From: Aquipuribacter nitratireducens
Lineage (GTDB): Bacteria > Actinomycetota > Actinomycetes > Actinomycetales > JBBAYJ01
Assembly (NCBI RefSeq): GCF_037860835.1
Contig: NZ_JBBEOG010000011.1
Span: forward strand, 47,851 to 111,850
Direction: 5' to 3'
Length of the DNA stretch: 64,000 bases
The notes below the pieces were generated by a model. That model worked only from the letters and a program-made list of their open reading frames with translations, ran no database searches and was not told where the DNA came from. This document shows, in pieces, positions 24,637-32,257 of this stretch. How positions within the stretch are numbered: position 1 is the first letter of the stretch; each line of letters starts with the position of its first letter. The position numbers were made by a program, and so were the translations under genes.

Positions 24637-25275
24637 ATGGACCCCGACCTCGCAGTACCCGCGATCTCCAGTGGTGCATCCATCCTTGTCGCTGTCATAT
24701 CGGCGGCCACAGCGATCATAATCGCCAACCGTGCAAATAGTCGCACGCTAGTCCAGGCGGAGCGGAACGATGCCACCAGCGAGAAGTTGAAGATGCTGGA
24801 ACTCGAGTATTCGCGTGAACGCGATCGTGAATCGACTCTCAATGAGCTTGAGATGCGTCTTGCAAATCAGAAACTAGAAACCTTCACCCCCATGTTGGAA
24901 CTAATGGAAGACGCGCTCTACAAGCGGATTAATCTGGATGACCCAAAGCAGCTACGCAACTTTGTCTCAAAGACGAGTCGTTTTGCCATGTGGGTGAATC
25001 TGATTGGAAGTGATGAGGTGGCTCGGAGCTACGCATCGTTCCAGCAAGCAACCTATGCCTCCGCGCCCCCGAACGTCCTCCTATGGCACTACGCCGACTT
25101 CCTCCTTGCTGCGCGACGTGATCTTGGGTACGCGGCAACTATGCTCGGGCGCCCCGACATGCTCAAATCTCTGCTGCGGGACTTCTACTCGGCGTCGATG
25201 GAAAGGAAGTTGAGTCGTCCCCTGAGCGAGGTAGTCGAGGACAGCGGGTGGACCCCACCGTGGGGAAAGACCTAA
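24637..25275 (+). CDS. Membrane-anchored coiled-coil protein next to the RT
   Basis: A 212-residue protein. TAGGAG lies six bases before ATG 24637; an in-frame ATG at 24631 is too close to it. One membrane segment (about residues 8-31, ISSGASILVAVISAATAIII) is followed by a charged coiled coil (residues about 40-80, LKMLELEYSRERDRESTLNE) and a helical C-terminal domain (FAMWVNLIGSDEVARSYASF). It has the same lower-GC character as the RT and the same direction. No family recognised. A role as RT partner or membrane effector is inference. Confidence 0.7.
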   Translation: MDPDLAVPAISSGASILVAVISAATAIIIANRANSRTLVQAERNDATSEKLKMLELEYSRERDRESTLNELEMRLANQKLETFTPMLELMEDALYKRINLDDPKQLRNFVSKTSRFAMWVNLIGSDEVARSYASFQQATYASAPPNVLLWHYADFLLAARRDLGYAATMLGRPDMLKSLLRDFYSASMERKLSRPLSEVVEDSGWTPPWGKT

Positions 25276-25299
25276 CTCTGCCGGGTCGATTCCCGGTCC

Positions 25300-25734
25300 C
25301 TACGATTTCGATGGCGCTTCCTTTATCTCCTTGCCTTTTTCATCGCGGTGAGTCTTCCGCAAACTGGAGAAGAGTCCGACGACCCCCAGGAGCAGCCAGA
25401 AGCCAACAAACAGCCAGAAGAACCGCCACCATCCGCCCAGGGATTCGATTAAGGCGCCGGCGGCGATGCCTGACACTAGAATGAAGACTGCAACGCCCAC
25501 TCCGGTCATGTCTCTGCGGAGAACTTCCTCTGTCTCAATTAGTCGCGCAAGGCGACGATCTACAAATTTCGATAGATCGTCACGTACTTGGCTTTCTCGC
25601 GGCAATTTCTCAAGAATCTCTAGATCGAGCTTCAGTGCGGCCCTTTGTCCTCCGCCCCTTCGAGCAGAGGAAACCCCGGCCCCGATGGCGCCGATAAGCG
25701 CAACCAGGGCAGCCATAATCTGGTCGACTGTCAT
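25300..25734 (-). CDS. Small membrane protein of the island
   Basis: A 144-residue protein with one hydrophobic segment at the N-terminus (MTVDQIMAALVALIGAIGAG), a basic/acidic helix (KLDLEILEKLPRESQVRDDL), and two adjoining segments (VAVFILVSGIAAGALIES; FFWLFVGFWLLLGVVGLF). The charged C-terminus ends KEAPSKS. It converges with the coiled-coil gene. Lower GC than the chromosome indicates it came with the cargo. Function unknown. Confidence 0.65.
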   Translation of the reverse strand: MTVDQIMAALVALIGAIGAGVSSARRGGGQRAALKLDLEILEKLPRESQVRDDLSKFVDRRLARLIETEEVLRRDMTGVGVAVFILVSGIAAGALIESLGGWWRFFWLFVGFWLLLGVVGLFSSLRKTHRDEKGKEIKEAPSKS

Positions 25735-26187
25735 GGGCCCAGTCTGTCGCTCGAATGGTCTGCGCCGAAGATAGACACTCCCGGGGCTCCGCCCCGAACC
25801 CCGGGCCTCGGCTCCGGGATGCGTGGAGGCGCACCAGGGCGGCGATCCCGTCGCGCCGACCGTCCGAAGGGTCAGCCACCCGGGCGCCGGTCTGCAAGGA
25901 CCTTCGGCCGCTTCGCGGTGACTACGTCATCCCTGCCAGCCCGGCGCCCGGGTGGCTAAGCGACCCGCGGCCGACGCGACGGGATCACCACCCAGGCGAC
26001 AGGTAGGGGAAGCCCCCGAATGGTCGAGTTGGCGCACTGGCGCCGCCTGCGGTCGTTGGGCACATCCAGGGCACAAGAGTGGCCGAGAGACCGTCAATGG
26101 CTGTCAGACTCCGACAAGCATTTTCCCAGGTCAAGCCCTATGTCGACCCACGCCAGCAAGCCGCGGAACCCCCCTACCTCCGCCTCC
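25735..26187. other. Gene-free stretch between cargo and attR
   Basis: About 450 bases with no convincing coding frame on either strand, where an integrase gene would be expected. It contains a GC-rich hairpin (CGGGGC-TCC-GCCCCG near 25782) and a perfect 17-bp inverted repeat (25874-25957). It may be the degraded remains of integration or replication functions. Confidence 0.55.
25874..25957. repeat. Perfect 17-bp inverted repeat with 50-base spacer
   Basis: AGCCACCCGGGCGCCGG at 25874-25890 is matched by its exact reverse complement at 25941-25957. The spacer contains a small CCGC-TTCG-CGG hairpin. It could be a folded RNA, a protein-binding site of the element, or an origin remnant. Confidence 0.7.
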
Positions 26188-26229
26188 TAATCCGTCGGTC
26201 GTGGGTTCAAGCCCCACCTGCCCCACCGC
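26188..26229 (+). repeat. attR: second copy of the tRNA 3' end
   Basis: Identical over 42 bp to 19716-19757. There is no tRNA 5' half in front of it, so it is not a tRNA gene but the distal attachment site left by integration. Confidence 0.88.
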
Positions 26230-26257
26230 GGCGACGTCGTGGCCGAGCCCGCCGGGA

Positions 26258-26392
26258 TCACATGCCCGGGTTCACCCGGAAGCCCGCGTCCTCCTCACGC
26301 CCGCAGCGACGGCACTCCAGCCACGAGCCTCCGGGCCCCCGGCGGCCACGCCACCGATGGAGACCGAACCTGCACAACAGACGTCCGACCAT
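26258..26392 (-). CDS. Small CxxC zinc-ribbon protein
   Basis: A 44-residue protein (starts MVGRLLCRFGLHRW) just outside attR. GAGGAGG lies at the right distance before the ATG. One cysteine and a histidine near the N-terminus (LLCRFGLHRW) and CRRCGREE near the C-terminus form a likely zinc site. Tiny proteins of this C-x3-GxHxW...CxxCG form are common in actinobacteria. No function known. Confidence 0.6.
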   Translation of the reverse strand: MVGRLLCRFGLHRWRGRRGPGGSWLECRRCGREEDAGFRVNPGM

Positions 26393-26463
26393 GACGGCCT
26401 CCTCGACGGCCCACCCACAGGGGCAGTGCGGCCCGTCAAGGGTGCTCCTCCGGCTCCCAGGGG

Positions 26464-27057
26464 TCAACGACGGAGCGAGGAAGGCGACCACCGCTCCGTC
26501 CGGCGGGTGGTGAGGAGCAGGCCGGCGCCCACCGGAGCCGCGATCACGGCCAGCCCGGCAGCACAGGCGGCGACCACGAGGAGCAAGGGCACCGCTGCGC
26601 ACTCGTCGTCCAGCGGAGGCGGGGTGCGGTATGCCAGATACCCGTTGCCCTGCGGGTCGCTGAGGCCCGGGTCGTCGAGCAGGAACGCGGTCTCGGGGTC
26701 GCCGGGCAGGTACGCGACGGTGACGACCTCTCCGACCTCCGGGAGGCGGTCGCGGTGGATCAGCTCGACCCACGTCACGACGCGCTGGCGGCCCGCCGCC
26801 TCGAACACGACGTCGGCGGTCGACCGCCGGGACCCGTCGGGCTTGCGCCACATGTCGACGTCGAGCACCTCGGCGTCGCGTCGTCCGACGACGCTCGGCG
26901 GCAGGTCGAGGTCCTCGCCGGACCACGCCCGCGAGGTGCACTGGTACCAGCCCGTGCTCACCCACACCGCGACGAGGGCCACCGCAGCGACGAGCGCCAG
27001 CACCGCGACGGCCGCGAACACGGCTCCTCCCGACCTGCGGCTCACGGCGAACGTCAC
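26464..27057 (-). CDS. DUF3592-like membrane protein
   Basis: A 197-residue protein from a GTG overlapping the stop of the upstream regulator gene (GTGA). N-terminal membrane segment (AVFAAVAVLALVAAVALVAV), an extracytoplasmic beta-rich domain (RRSTADVVFEAAGRQRVVTW; EVVTVAYLPGDPETAFLLDD) that resembles DUF3592, and a C-terminal membrane segment (PLLLVVAACAAGLAVIAAPV). Function unknown; co-transcribed with the XRE-cupin gene. Confidence 0.7.
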   Translation of the reverse strand: MTFAVSRRSGGAVFAAVAVLALVAAVALVAVWVSTGWYQCTSRAWSGEDLDLPPSVVGRRDAEVLDVDMWRKPDGSRRSTADVVFEAAGRQRVVTWVELIHRDRLPEVGEVVTVAYLPGDPETAFLLDDPGLSDPQGNGYLAYRTPPPLDDECAAVPLLLVVAACAAGLAVIAAPVGAGLLLTTRRTERWSPSSLRR

Positions 27058-27653
27058 CCGACCCGGTGGGTCGCGGCCCGCGGTCGCGCCCGCAGGTGCG
27101 CGCGCTGGCCCTGTCGACCGAAGAGCACGAGCAGCTCGACCGGCTCGTCGTCCGCGGGGGCGAACCAGTGCGGCGTCCGCGTGTCGAACTCCGCGGCCTC
27201 GCCCGGGACGAGCACGACGTCGTGGTCGCCGAGCACGAGCCGCAGCCGTCCGTCGAGCACGTAGAACCACTCGTACCCCTCGTGCGACTGCGGGTCGGGC
27301 TCGCGGCTGCGCGCCTGCGGATGCATGACGAGCTTGTAGGCCTGGATCCCGCCGGGACGCCGGGTGAGCGGCAGCATGGTGAGGCCGTGGTGCTCGACCG
27401 GGCGGAGGGTGACGCGGGGGTCGCCGGTCGGTGGGGCGTCGACGAGCTCGTCGAGGCTGACGCCGTGGGCGCGCGCGAGCGGCAGCAGGAGCTCCAGCGT
27501 CGGCCGGCGGGTGCCCGACTCGAGCCGGGACAGCGTGCTCGTCGAGATGCCGGTCGCTGCCGACAGCTCGGTGAGGGTCGTCTCGCGGCGTCGTCGCAGG
27601 GCCCGCAGTCGCGGGCCCACAGCGGACAGCACGCCGTCGGGCTCGTCGGTCAC
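27054..27653 (-). CDS. XRE-family regulator with cupin domain
   Basis: A 199-residue protein starting with GTG. The helix-turn-helix is TLTELSAATGISTSTLSRLE (residues about 25-44). A cupin domain follows (QAYKLVMHPQARSREPDPQS, then HEGYEWFYVLDGRLRLVLGD and TPHWFAPADDEPVEL), likely binding a small ligand. It diverges from a thioredoxin-reductase-like gene; a palindrome 10 bases upstream of its start is the likely operator. It probably controls both directions. Confidence 0.85.
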   Translation of the reverse strand: MTDEPDGVLSAVGPRLRALRRRRETTLTELSAATGISTSTLSRLESGTRRPTLELLLPLARAHGVSLDELVDAPPTGDPRVTLRPVEHHGLTMLPLTRRPGGIQAYKLVMHPQARSREPDPQSHEGYEWFYVLDGRLRLVLGDHDVVLVPGEAAEFDTRTPHWFAPADDEPVELLVLFGRQGQRAHLRARPRAATHRVG

Positions 27654-27662
27654 GGCTCAAGT

Positions 27663-27677
27663 TTGCCACTTCGGCAA
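27663..27677. promoter_or_regulatory. Operator-like palindrome between XRE-cupin and reductase
   Basis: TTGCC-ACTTC-GGCAA, a perfect inverted repeat, followed by another TTTGCC at 27683. It lies in the 80-bp divergent gap and is a natural site for the XRE-cupin regulator. Confidence 0.5.
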
Positions 27678-27733
27678 GGAACTTTGCCCTCGCGGCGGAC
27701 GCGCCTCCATCGTCGGCGCAGGAGGTGGTCGAC

Positions 27734-28729
27734 GTGACCGATCAGATGGTGCCCGGACCCGAGGTGTCCGACGGGCTGGACGAGAGCTACGACGTCGTCG
27801 TCGTGGGAGGAGGATCGGCCGGTCTGAGCGCCGGCCTCATGCTGGGCCGCGCCCTGCGGCGCGTCGCCGTCGTCGACGCCGGCGCCCCCCGCAACGCGCC
27901 CGCGCACGAGGTGCACGGCCTGCTCGGCCGGGACGGCACGCCACCCGCCGAGCTGCTCGCGCGCGGCAGGTCCGAGGTCCGGCGCTACGGCGGCCACGTC
28001 GTCGTGGGCACCGTCGGGCAGGTGAGCGGCACCGACGGTGCCTTCACGGTCGACCTCGCCGACGGCAGGACGACCCTCGCCCGCAAGCTGCTCGTCACGA
28101 CCGGTCTCGCCGACGAGCTGCCGGACGTCGCCGGGCTGCGCGAGCGGTGGGGCCGCGACGTGCTGCACTGCCCGTACTGCCACGGCTGGGAGGTGCGCGG
28201 CCAGGCCATCGGGGTCGTCGCGTCGGGACCGATGGCCCTCCACCAGGTGCTGCTGTTCCGGCAGTGGAGCGACGACGTCACCCTCTTCACCCACACGCAG
28301 GACGCGCCGTCCCCGGAGGACGCCGAGAGGCTCGCCGCCCGCGGCATCGGCGTCGTCGAGGGACGCGTGGCCTCTGTGGAGGTCCGCGACGACCGGGTGA
28401 CCGGGCTCCGGCTGGCGGACGGCACGCTCGTCGCGCGTGAGGCTGTCGTCGTCGGGACGTACATGCGGGCGCGTGCGGACCTGCTCGGCGCCCTCGGCCT
28501 CGAGGCCGTGCCGCACCCGAGCGGGACGGGTGAGCACGTGCCCGCCGACCCCGTGGGACGCACCGCCGTGCCGGGGGTGTCGGTCGCAGGGAACGTCACG
28601 GACCTCACAGCCCAGGTCGGTGCCGCCGCGGCGGCCGGGGCGATGGCCGCCGCGGTGCTGAACGCGGACCTCGTCACGGAGGAGACCGCCACGGCCGTCC
28701 AGGCAGCGAGGACGAGCCGGGTCGCCTGA
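27734..28729 (+). CDS. Thioredoxin-reductase-like NAD(P)/FAD oxidoreductase
   Basis: A 331-residue flavoprotein. GGAGG lies 8 bases before the chosen GTG. FAD motif VVVVGGGSAGLSAGLMLGRA, then LLVTTGLADELPDV, the redox pair in CPYCHGWE, and SVAGNVTDLTAQVGAAAAAG at the FAD end. The NAD(P) motif is weak (GVVASGPMALHQVLL), as in the reductases of this subgroup. It probably reduces a small thiol or disulfide compound. It diverges from its likely XRE-cupin regulator. Confidence 0.85.
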   Translation: MTDQMVPGPEVSDGLDESYDVVVVGGGSAGLSAGLMLGRALRRVAVVDAGAPRNAPAHEVHGLLGRDGTPPAELLARGRSEVRRYGGHVVVGTVGQVSGTDGAFTVDLADGRTTLARKLLVTTGLADELPDVAGLRERWGRDVLHCPYCHGWEVRGQAIGVVASGPMALHQVLLFRQWSDDVTLFTHTQDAPSPEDAERLAARGIGVVEGRVASVEVRDDRVTGLRLADGTLVAREAVVVGTYMRARADLLGALGLEAVPHPSGTGEHVPADPVGRTAVPGVSVAGNVTDLTAQVGAAAAAGAMAAAVLNADLVTEETATAVQAARTSRVA

Positions 28730-28806
28730 CCGGCGCGGGCCCGCGGCGACAACCCGCCGTCGGCGGTAGCGTTCCCACGGCGGCGCGGACCGGAGGTGGT
28801 CGGCTC

Positions 28807-29397
28807 ATGGCGGAGACCGGTAGGGGCTTCTGGCACAGCGCGCCCGGCGTCATCACCGCGGTCGCCGCTCTCCTCACCGCTGTGGGCGGGTTGCTCGGCA
28901 TCCTCTTCCAGTACGACGTGCTCCCACCCGGGGGCCGTGCCGCAGACGCCGGTCCGCCCGCCGCCGCGCCGGCGGTGGTCGCGACGTCCGACGACGCCTC
29001 GGATCCTCACGGCGCGGCAGCTGCGACGGCCTCGGGGTCCTCGGCGCCCGACGCCGACCCGCCGCTCGTCCCCTGGACCGACGCCAGGGCGTCCCTGGTA
29101 CGCGACGACGGGACCACCCTCGACGTGCGGGCCATGACGGTGGGCCTCACGTGCGACCGTCAGCGGCTCGCGTTCGTGGACGGTCGCACCATCCAGCTGG
29201 AGGACGTGAGGTCCATCCGCATCGACGCCGTCTTCACCGAGTCCCCGGGCTTCGCCGACGCCACCGTCGAGCTGCTCGACGGGACGGTCCTGACGGAGTC
29301 GGTCCTGACCCGGAACTGCCCGGTGGCCGCCGCCGATGAAAGGGGCACGGTGTCGGTGCCGGTGGCGGACGTCGCCCGGATCGACTTCCTCCGCTGA
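28807..29397 (+). CDS. Single-pass membrane protein, unknown function
   Basis: A 196-residue protein. One membrane segment (about residues 13-36, GVITAVAALLTAVGGLLGIL) is followed by an alanine/aspartate-rich linker and a compact beta-rich domain (ASLVRDDGTTLDVRAMTVGL; LAFVDGRTIQLEDVRSIRID; TVELLDGTVLTESVLTRNCP). Two cysteines could pair. It stands alone, converging with the sortase gene. No family recognised. Confidence 0.65.
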   Translation: MAETGRGFWHSAPGVITAVAALLTAVGGLLGILFQYDVLPPGGRAADAGPPAAAPAVVATSDDASDPHGAAAATASGSSAPDADPPLVPWTDARASLVRDDGTTLDVRAMTVGLTCDRQRLAFVDGRTIQLEDVRSIRIDAVFTESPGFADATVELLDGTVLTESVLTRNCPVAAADERGTVSVPVADVARIDFLR

Positions 29398-29411
29398 CGC
29401 GAGTTACGGCG

Positions 29412-30200
29412 TCAGGGAGCCGGGACCGCCTCGACGACGACGTTGTCCCGGTAGGACGCCGCCGCCCGGTCGAACTCCCCGCCGCACGTCACGAGACGCA
29501 GGACGGGCACGGGGGAGGGGCCGTAGACCTCGTCGGTGGGGAACTCCTCCTTGGGGAACTGCTGGACGCTGCTCACGACGAAGGCGGCCATGGAGCCGTC
29601 CTCGAGCGTCACGGCGACCGCGTCGCCGGGCGCGAGCTCACCGAGGCGGGTGAAGACGGCGACGCCGTCTGCGGAGTCGACGTGACCGGCGATGATCGAG
29701 GGGCCGCGCGCGCCGGGCACCGCGCTGGCGGTGAACCAACCGGCGTCGTCGGGGTCGTCCGGCACCTCCAGGGTCCCGTCCGCCTCGGTGCCGAGCTCGA
29801 TGAGCCGGGTCTCGAGGTCGATCGCGGGCACGCTGAGACCCACGGGCCGCAGCGGTGCCGTGACGGCGACGCCGGGGTCGACCGGCCCGATCGTCGTCCG
29901 TGCCGGCGCGGGGGCCGACGGGGACGTCGCGGCCGGGTCGGCGGGCACCCGCGCCGACCGCGCAGCGGCCGCGGACGGTGACGGTGACGGTGACGATGCC
30001 GGGGAGGGCGTCGCCGCGGTGACCGCCCTCGACCCCTCGGGGCTCGGCGACGCCGCAGGATCGGCCTCGAAACCACCCGCCGCGAGGGCGAGCAGGCTCC
30101 CGAGCCCCACCGTCGCCGCGACGACGACCGCTGTGAGGAGCGTCTGGCGGCGCACCGCGCCCGGCACCGGGTCGGCGCGGTGGCGCGCCTGCCCGGTCAC
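29412..30200 (-). CDS. Class F-type sortase
   Basis: A 262-residue sortase starting with GTG that overlaps the stop of the upstream gene. One membrane anchor (LLTAVVVAATVGLGSLLALA), a Pro/Ser/Ala linker, then the sortase fold with catalytic H in SIIAGHVDS, C in LRLVTCGGEF and R in ASYRDNVVV. The WFTASAVPG region is typical of actinobacterial class E/F enzymes. It probably cleaves a sorted surface protein; the neighbouring DUF4397 protein is a candidate partner, although it lacks an obvious LPXTG motif. Confidence 0.85.
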   Translation of the reverse strand: MTGQARHRADPVPGAVRRQTLLTAVVVAATVGLGSLLALAAGGFEADPAASPSPEGSRAVTAATPSPASSPSPSPSAAAARSARVPADPAATSPSAPAPARTTIGPVDPGVAVTAPLRPVGLSVPAIDLETRLIELGTEADGTLEVPDDPDDAGWFTASAVPGARGPSIIAGHVDSADGVAVFTRLGELAPGDAVAVTLEDGSMAAFVVSSVQQFPKEEFPTDEVYGPSPVPVLRLVTCGGEFDRAAASYRDNVVVEAVPAP

Positions 30201-31126
30201 CTGGTCGCGGGCGGCTCCGCGCGGCGTCGGGCCGGCCGCGCGAGCGGGACGGCCGCCAGCAGCACGAGGAGCGCCCCCGCGGCGAGTGCGGCGAGGACGA
30301 CGCCCGCGGACGGGCCGGGGCCGCCCGCGCCGTCGGCGAGGCCGCCGAGGCCGGTGGCGGCGGCCCCGACCGGGACCGTGCCGACCCCGCCCGCGTCGAG
30401 GACGGCCTGCAGCTGCAGCCCGTCGTCGCCGTCGAGGACGAGGAGGGTGTAGACGTCGCCCGCGTCGAGGTCGACCTCGCTCTCGCCGCTGGCGCCGTCG
30501 CCCTCGGCCCGCAGGGTCCACGGACCCGCCGGTGCCTGCGTGTAGTCCGTCGCCTCGCCGAGCCGGGCGGTGCCGAGCGCCGGGCCGTCGACCGCCGACA
30601 CCTGCGCGGTCGGTGCCTCGAGGGACGCCCCGAGCAGGCGGACCCGGGCCGTGCCGTCCGCGGGGCGGGTCAGCTCGTCCTCGAGCAGCTCCAGGCTCGG
30701 GTCGTCGCTGGAGCCCAGTCCGGCCACCGTGTACGCCTGGCCTGCCGTGAGGTCGAAGGTGAGGCTGAGCACCGGGTCGCTCGACGGGTCGGAGCCTGCA
30801 GGCCGCAGGGCGACCGCGTACCGACCGGGAGGGAGGGCCTCGTACCCGCCGACCGCGCCGTACGACGCGGTGATCTCGAGGACGGGTGCCAGCGCCTCGG
30901 GGTCCCCCTCGCCGGAGAACGGCGACAGCCGGACGTCCATCGCGCCGAGGTCCGGCACGAGGTGCGCCGCCCGGAGGTACGCCGTCGCCGTCGACGCCCC
31001 GGCCGCCCCCACCGGCAGGAGCACGACGGCGACCGCGGTGGCGACCACGAGCGCCGCGGCACGCAGCGCCCGGGGGCGGGACGAGCCGGACGCGCTGGCG
31101 CGGACGGCGGGGCTCGGTCGGGCCAC
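30197..31126 (-). CDS. DUF4397 surface protein with C-terminal anchor
   Basis: A 309-residue exported protein with GAGGAGA before its GTG start. Signal peptide ([20 protein letters not shown], cleavage near AGAS), two DUF4397-like segments (YLRAAHLVPDLGAMDVRLSP; TARVRLLGASLEAPTAQVSA) and a C-terminal membrane helix (VVLAALAAGALLVLLAAVPL) followed by an arginine-rich tail. The layout resembles sortase substrates, but no LPXTG was seen. It is coupled to the sortase gene by GTGA. Confidence 0.8.
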   Translation of the reverse strand: MARPSPAVRASASGSSRPRALRAAALVVATAVAVVLLPVGAAGASTATAYLRAAHLVPDLGAMDVRLSPFSGEGDPEALAPVLEITASYGAVGGYEALPPGRYAVALRPAGSDPSSDPVLSLTFDLTAGQAYTVAGLGSSDDPSLELLEDELTRPADGTARVRLLGASLEAPTAQVSAVDGPALGTARLGEATDYTQAPAGPWTLRAEGDGASGESEVDLDAGDVYTLLVLDGDDGLQLQAVLDAGGVGTVPVGAAATGLGGLADGAGGPGPSAGVVLAALAAGALLVLLAAVPLARPARRRAEPPATR

Positions 31127-31379
31127 GGGGTCTCCTCGGGGTCACGTGTGGTGGTACGGCCGGCGGATGCCGGCCCATCATGTGACGCTACGTCGCCGCG
31201 CACCATCCCGGATGGCCCCGACGCGCGGGACCGCCTCGGAACGTGACGCAGCACGTACCGCCTGTGAGCAGGAGAGACGGTGAGGTCCTCCAGCCGGCGC
31301 ATCGAGTTGGCGCCCCGCACCCGACTGGCCCATCATCACGGGGCGTGATCATCCGGGGTCGCGCGTCGAGGAGGTGGCG

Positions 31380-31619
31380 ATGGGCGGCATCGACGTCGTG
31401 GTGTCCGTCGCGACCTTCGGGCTCGGTCTCCTCGTCGGCTGGTTGTGGTGGGGGCGGCGGTTCGTCGTCGCCCGCCTCACGCGGGAGCAGGCCGAGTCGT
31501 TGGCCGAGGCGCGCCTGGAGCGCGAGACCGCAGCCCGCGAGGCGGCGGCCGCCCCGTCGGTCATCGACCTCCGTGAGGCCCACGAGACGCCCGAGCGGGC
31601 GCAGCGGCCCGGCGCGTGA
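31380..31619 (+). CDS. Small single-pass membrane protein
   Basis: A 79-residue protein starting MGGIDVVVSVATFGLGLLVG; GAGGAGG lies five bases before the ATG. One membrane helix is followed by a charged coiled-coil-like tail (TREQAESLAEARLERETAAR). The next gene overlaps its stop (GTGA), so the two are co-translated. Function unknown. Confidence 0.65.
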   Translation: MGGIDVVVSVATFGLGLLVGWLWWGRRFVVARLTREQAESLAEARLERETAAREAAAAPSVIDLREAHETPERAQRPGA

Positions 31620-32251
31620 ACCGGCGCGGGTGGCCGATCCGCTACCACCTGCCGCGGGAGCGTCGCGCCTGGCCGGTGGTCCTCGTCGCCGTCGTCGGGC
31701 TCCCCGGCCTCCTCCTCGTGCAGGAGCTGCCGGAGCTGCTCGCCGGTCCGGCCTCGGCGGGCACGGCGGCACCCGCGGGGTCGGCCACGCCGACCGCCGA
31801 CCAGGTCGAGGACCAGGGCGAGGACGAGGCGCCGTCAGCGGTCGCGACCACCGCCGACCCGGACGTCGCGAGCGGGCCGTCGACCGCCCCGACGGACCTC
31901 GCATCCTCGCCCGACACGCCCTCCCCGCCGGCCTCCGACCCCCTCGTGGTGACCTTCGGCGTCGGCGAGGTCGCGCCCTCCGAGGCGGGCGTCGCGGCCC
32001 TGCGGCAGCTCGTGGGTGACACACCCGGCGCGACCGACGGCCAGGTGGGTCTCGTCGTGACGGGATACGCCGAGCCGAGCGGCGACGAGGTCCTCGAGGA
32101 GCAGCCGTCGCTGGCACGGGCGCAGGAGGTCGCCGCCGTGCTCGTCTCGCTCGGCGTGCCGGAGCGGCAGGTCAGCGCCGACGCGGGAGGCGCCGCCGCG
32201 CCCGGTGCGCCGGAGGACGGCCGGGTCGCGACGGTCGCGGTCGGGCCGTGA
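31616..32251 (+). CDS. Membrane-anchored OmpA-like domain protein
   Basis: A 211-residue protein. A membrane segment (residues about 19-40, WPVVLVAVVGLPGLLLVQEL) precedes a disordered Ala/Thr/Pro/Asp linker and a C-terminal domain of OmpA form (DPLVVTFGVGEVAPSEAGVA; VGLVVTGYAEPSGDE; LARAQEVAAVLVSLGVPE). OmpA-like domains bind peptidoglycan. The usual final arginine-containing motif is weak, so binding is uncertain. It is coupled to the preceding small membrane gene. Confidence 0.7.
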   Translation: MNRRGWPIRYHLPRERRAWPVVLVAVVGLPGLLLVQELPELLAGPASAGTAAPAGSATPTADQVEDQGEDEAPSAVATTADPDVASGPSTAPTDLASSPDTPSPPASDPLVVTFGVGEVAPSEAGVAALRQLVGDTPGATDGQVGLVVTGYAEPSGDEVLEEQPSLARAQEVAAVLVSLGVPERQVSADAGGAAAPGAPEDGRVATVAVGP

Positions 32252-32257
32252 GGTCCC

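Larger units (their letters stand above)
19716..26229. mobile_element. tRNA-inserted genomic island with reverse transcriptase cargo
   Basis: The island is bounded by two identical 42-bp copies of the tRNA 3' end. It contains two small conserved genes, an XRE-PLD regulator, a Nudix hydrolase and an HD protein, a set seen in actinobacterial integrative elements, then a lower-GC reverse transcriptase, a membrane coiled-coil protein and another membrane protein. No integrase, excisionase, replication initiator or FtsK/TraB-type transfer gene was found. It is therefore probably immobile now, or mobilised in trans. The boundaries are firm; the element class is inference. Confidence 0.8.

Noticed and set aside
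22816..25275. Retron
   Set aside because: No msr-msd-like inverted repeats were found directly upstream, and the catalytic box is WMDD within a longer protein; not fully excluded.
25735..26187. Remnant tyrosine or serine integrase
   Set aside because: No frame shows the R-H-R-Y or resolvase motifs in this stretch on either strand.
26188..26261. A second CAT-anticodon tRNA gene
   Set aside because: Only the 3' 42 bases of the tRNA are present; the acceptor 5' strand, D-arm and anticodon are missing, so it is an att site.
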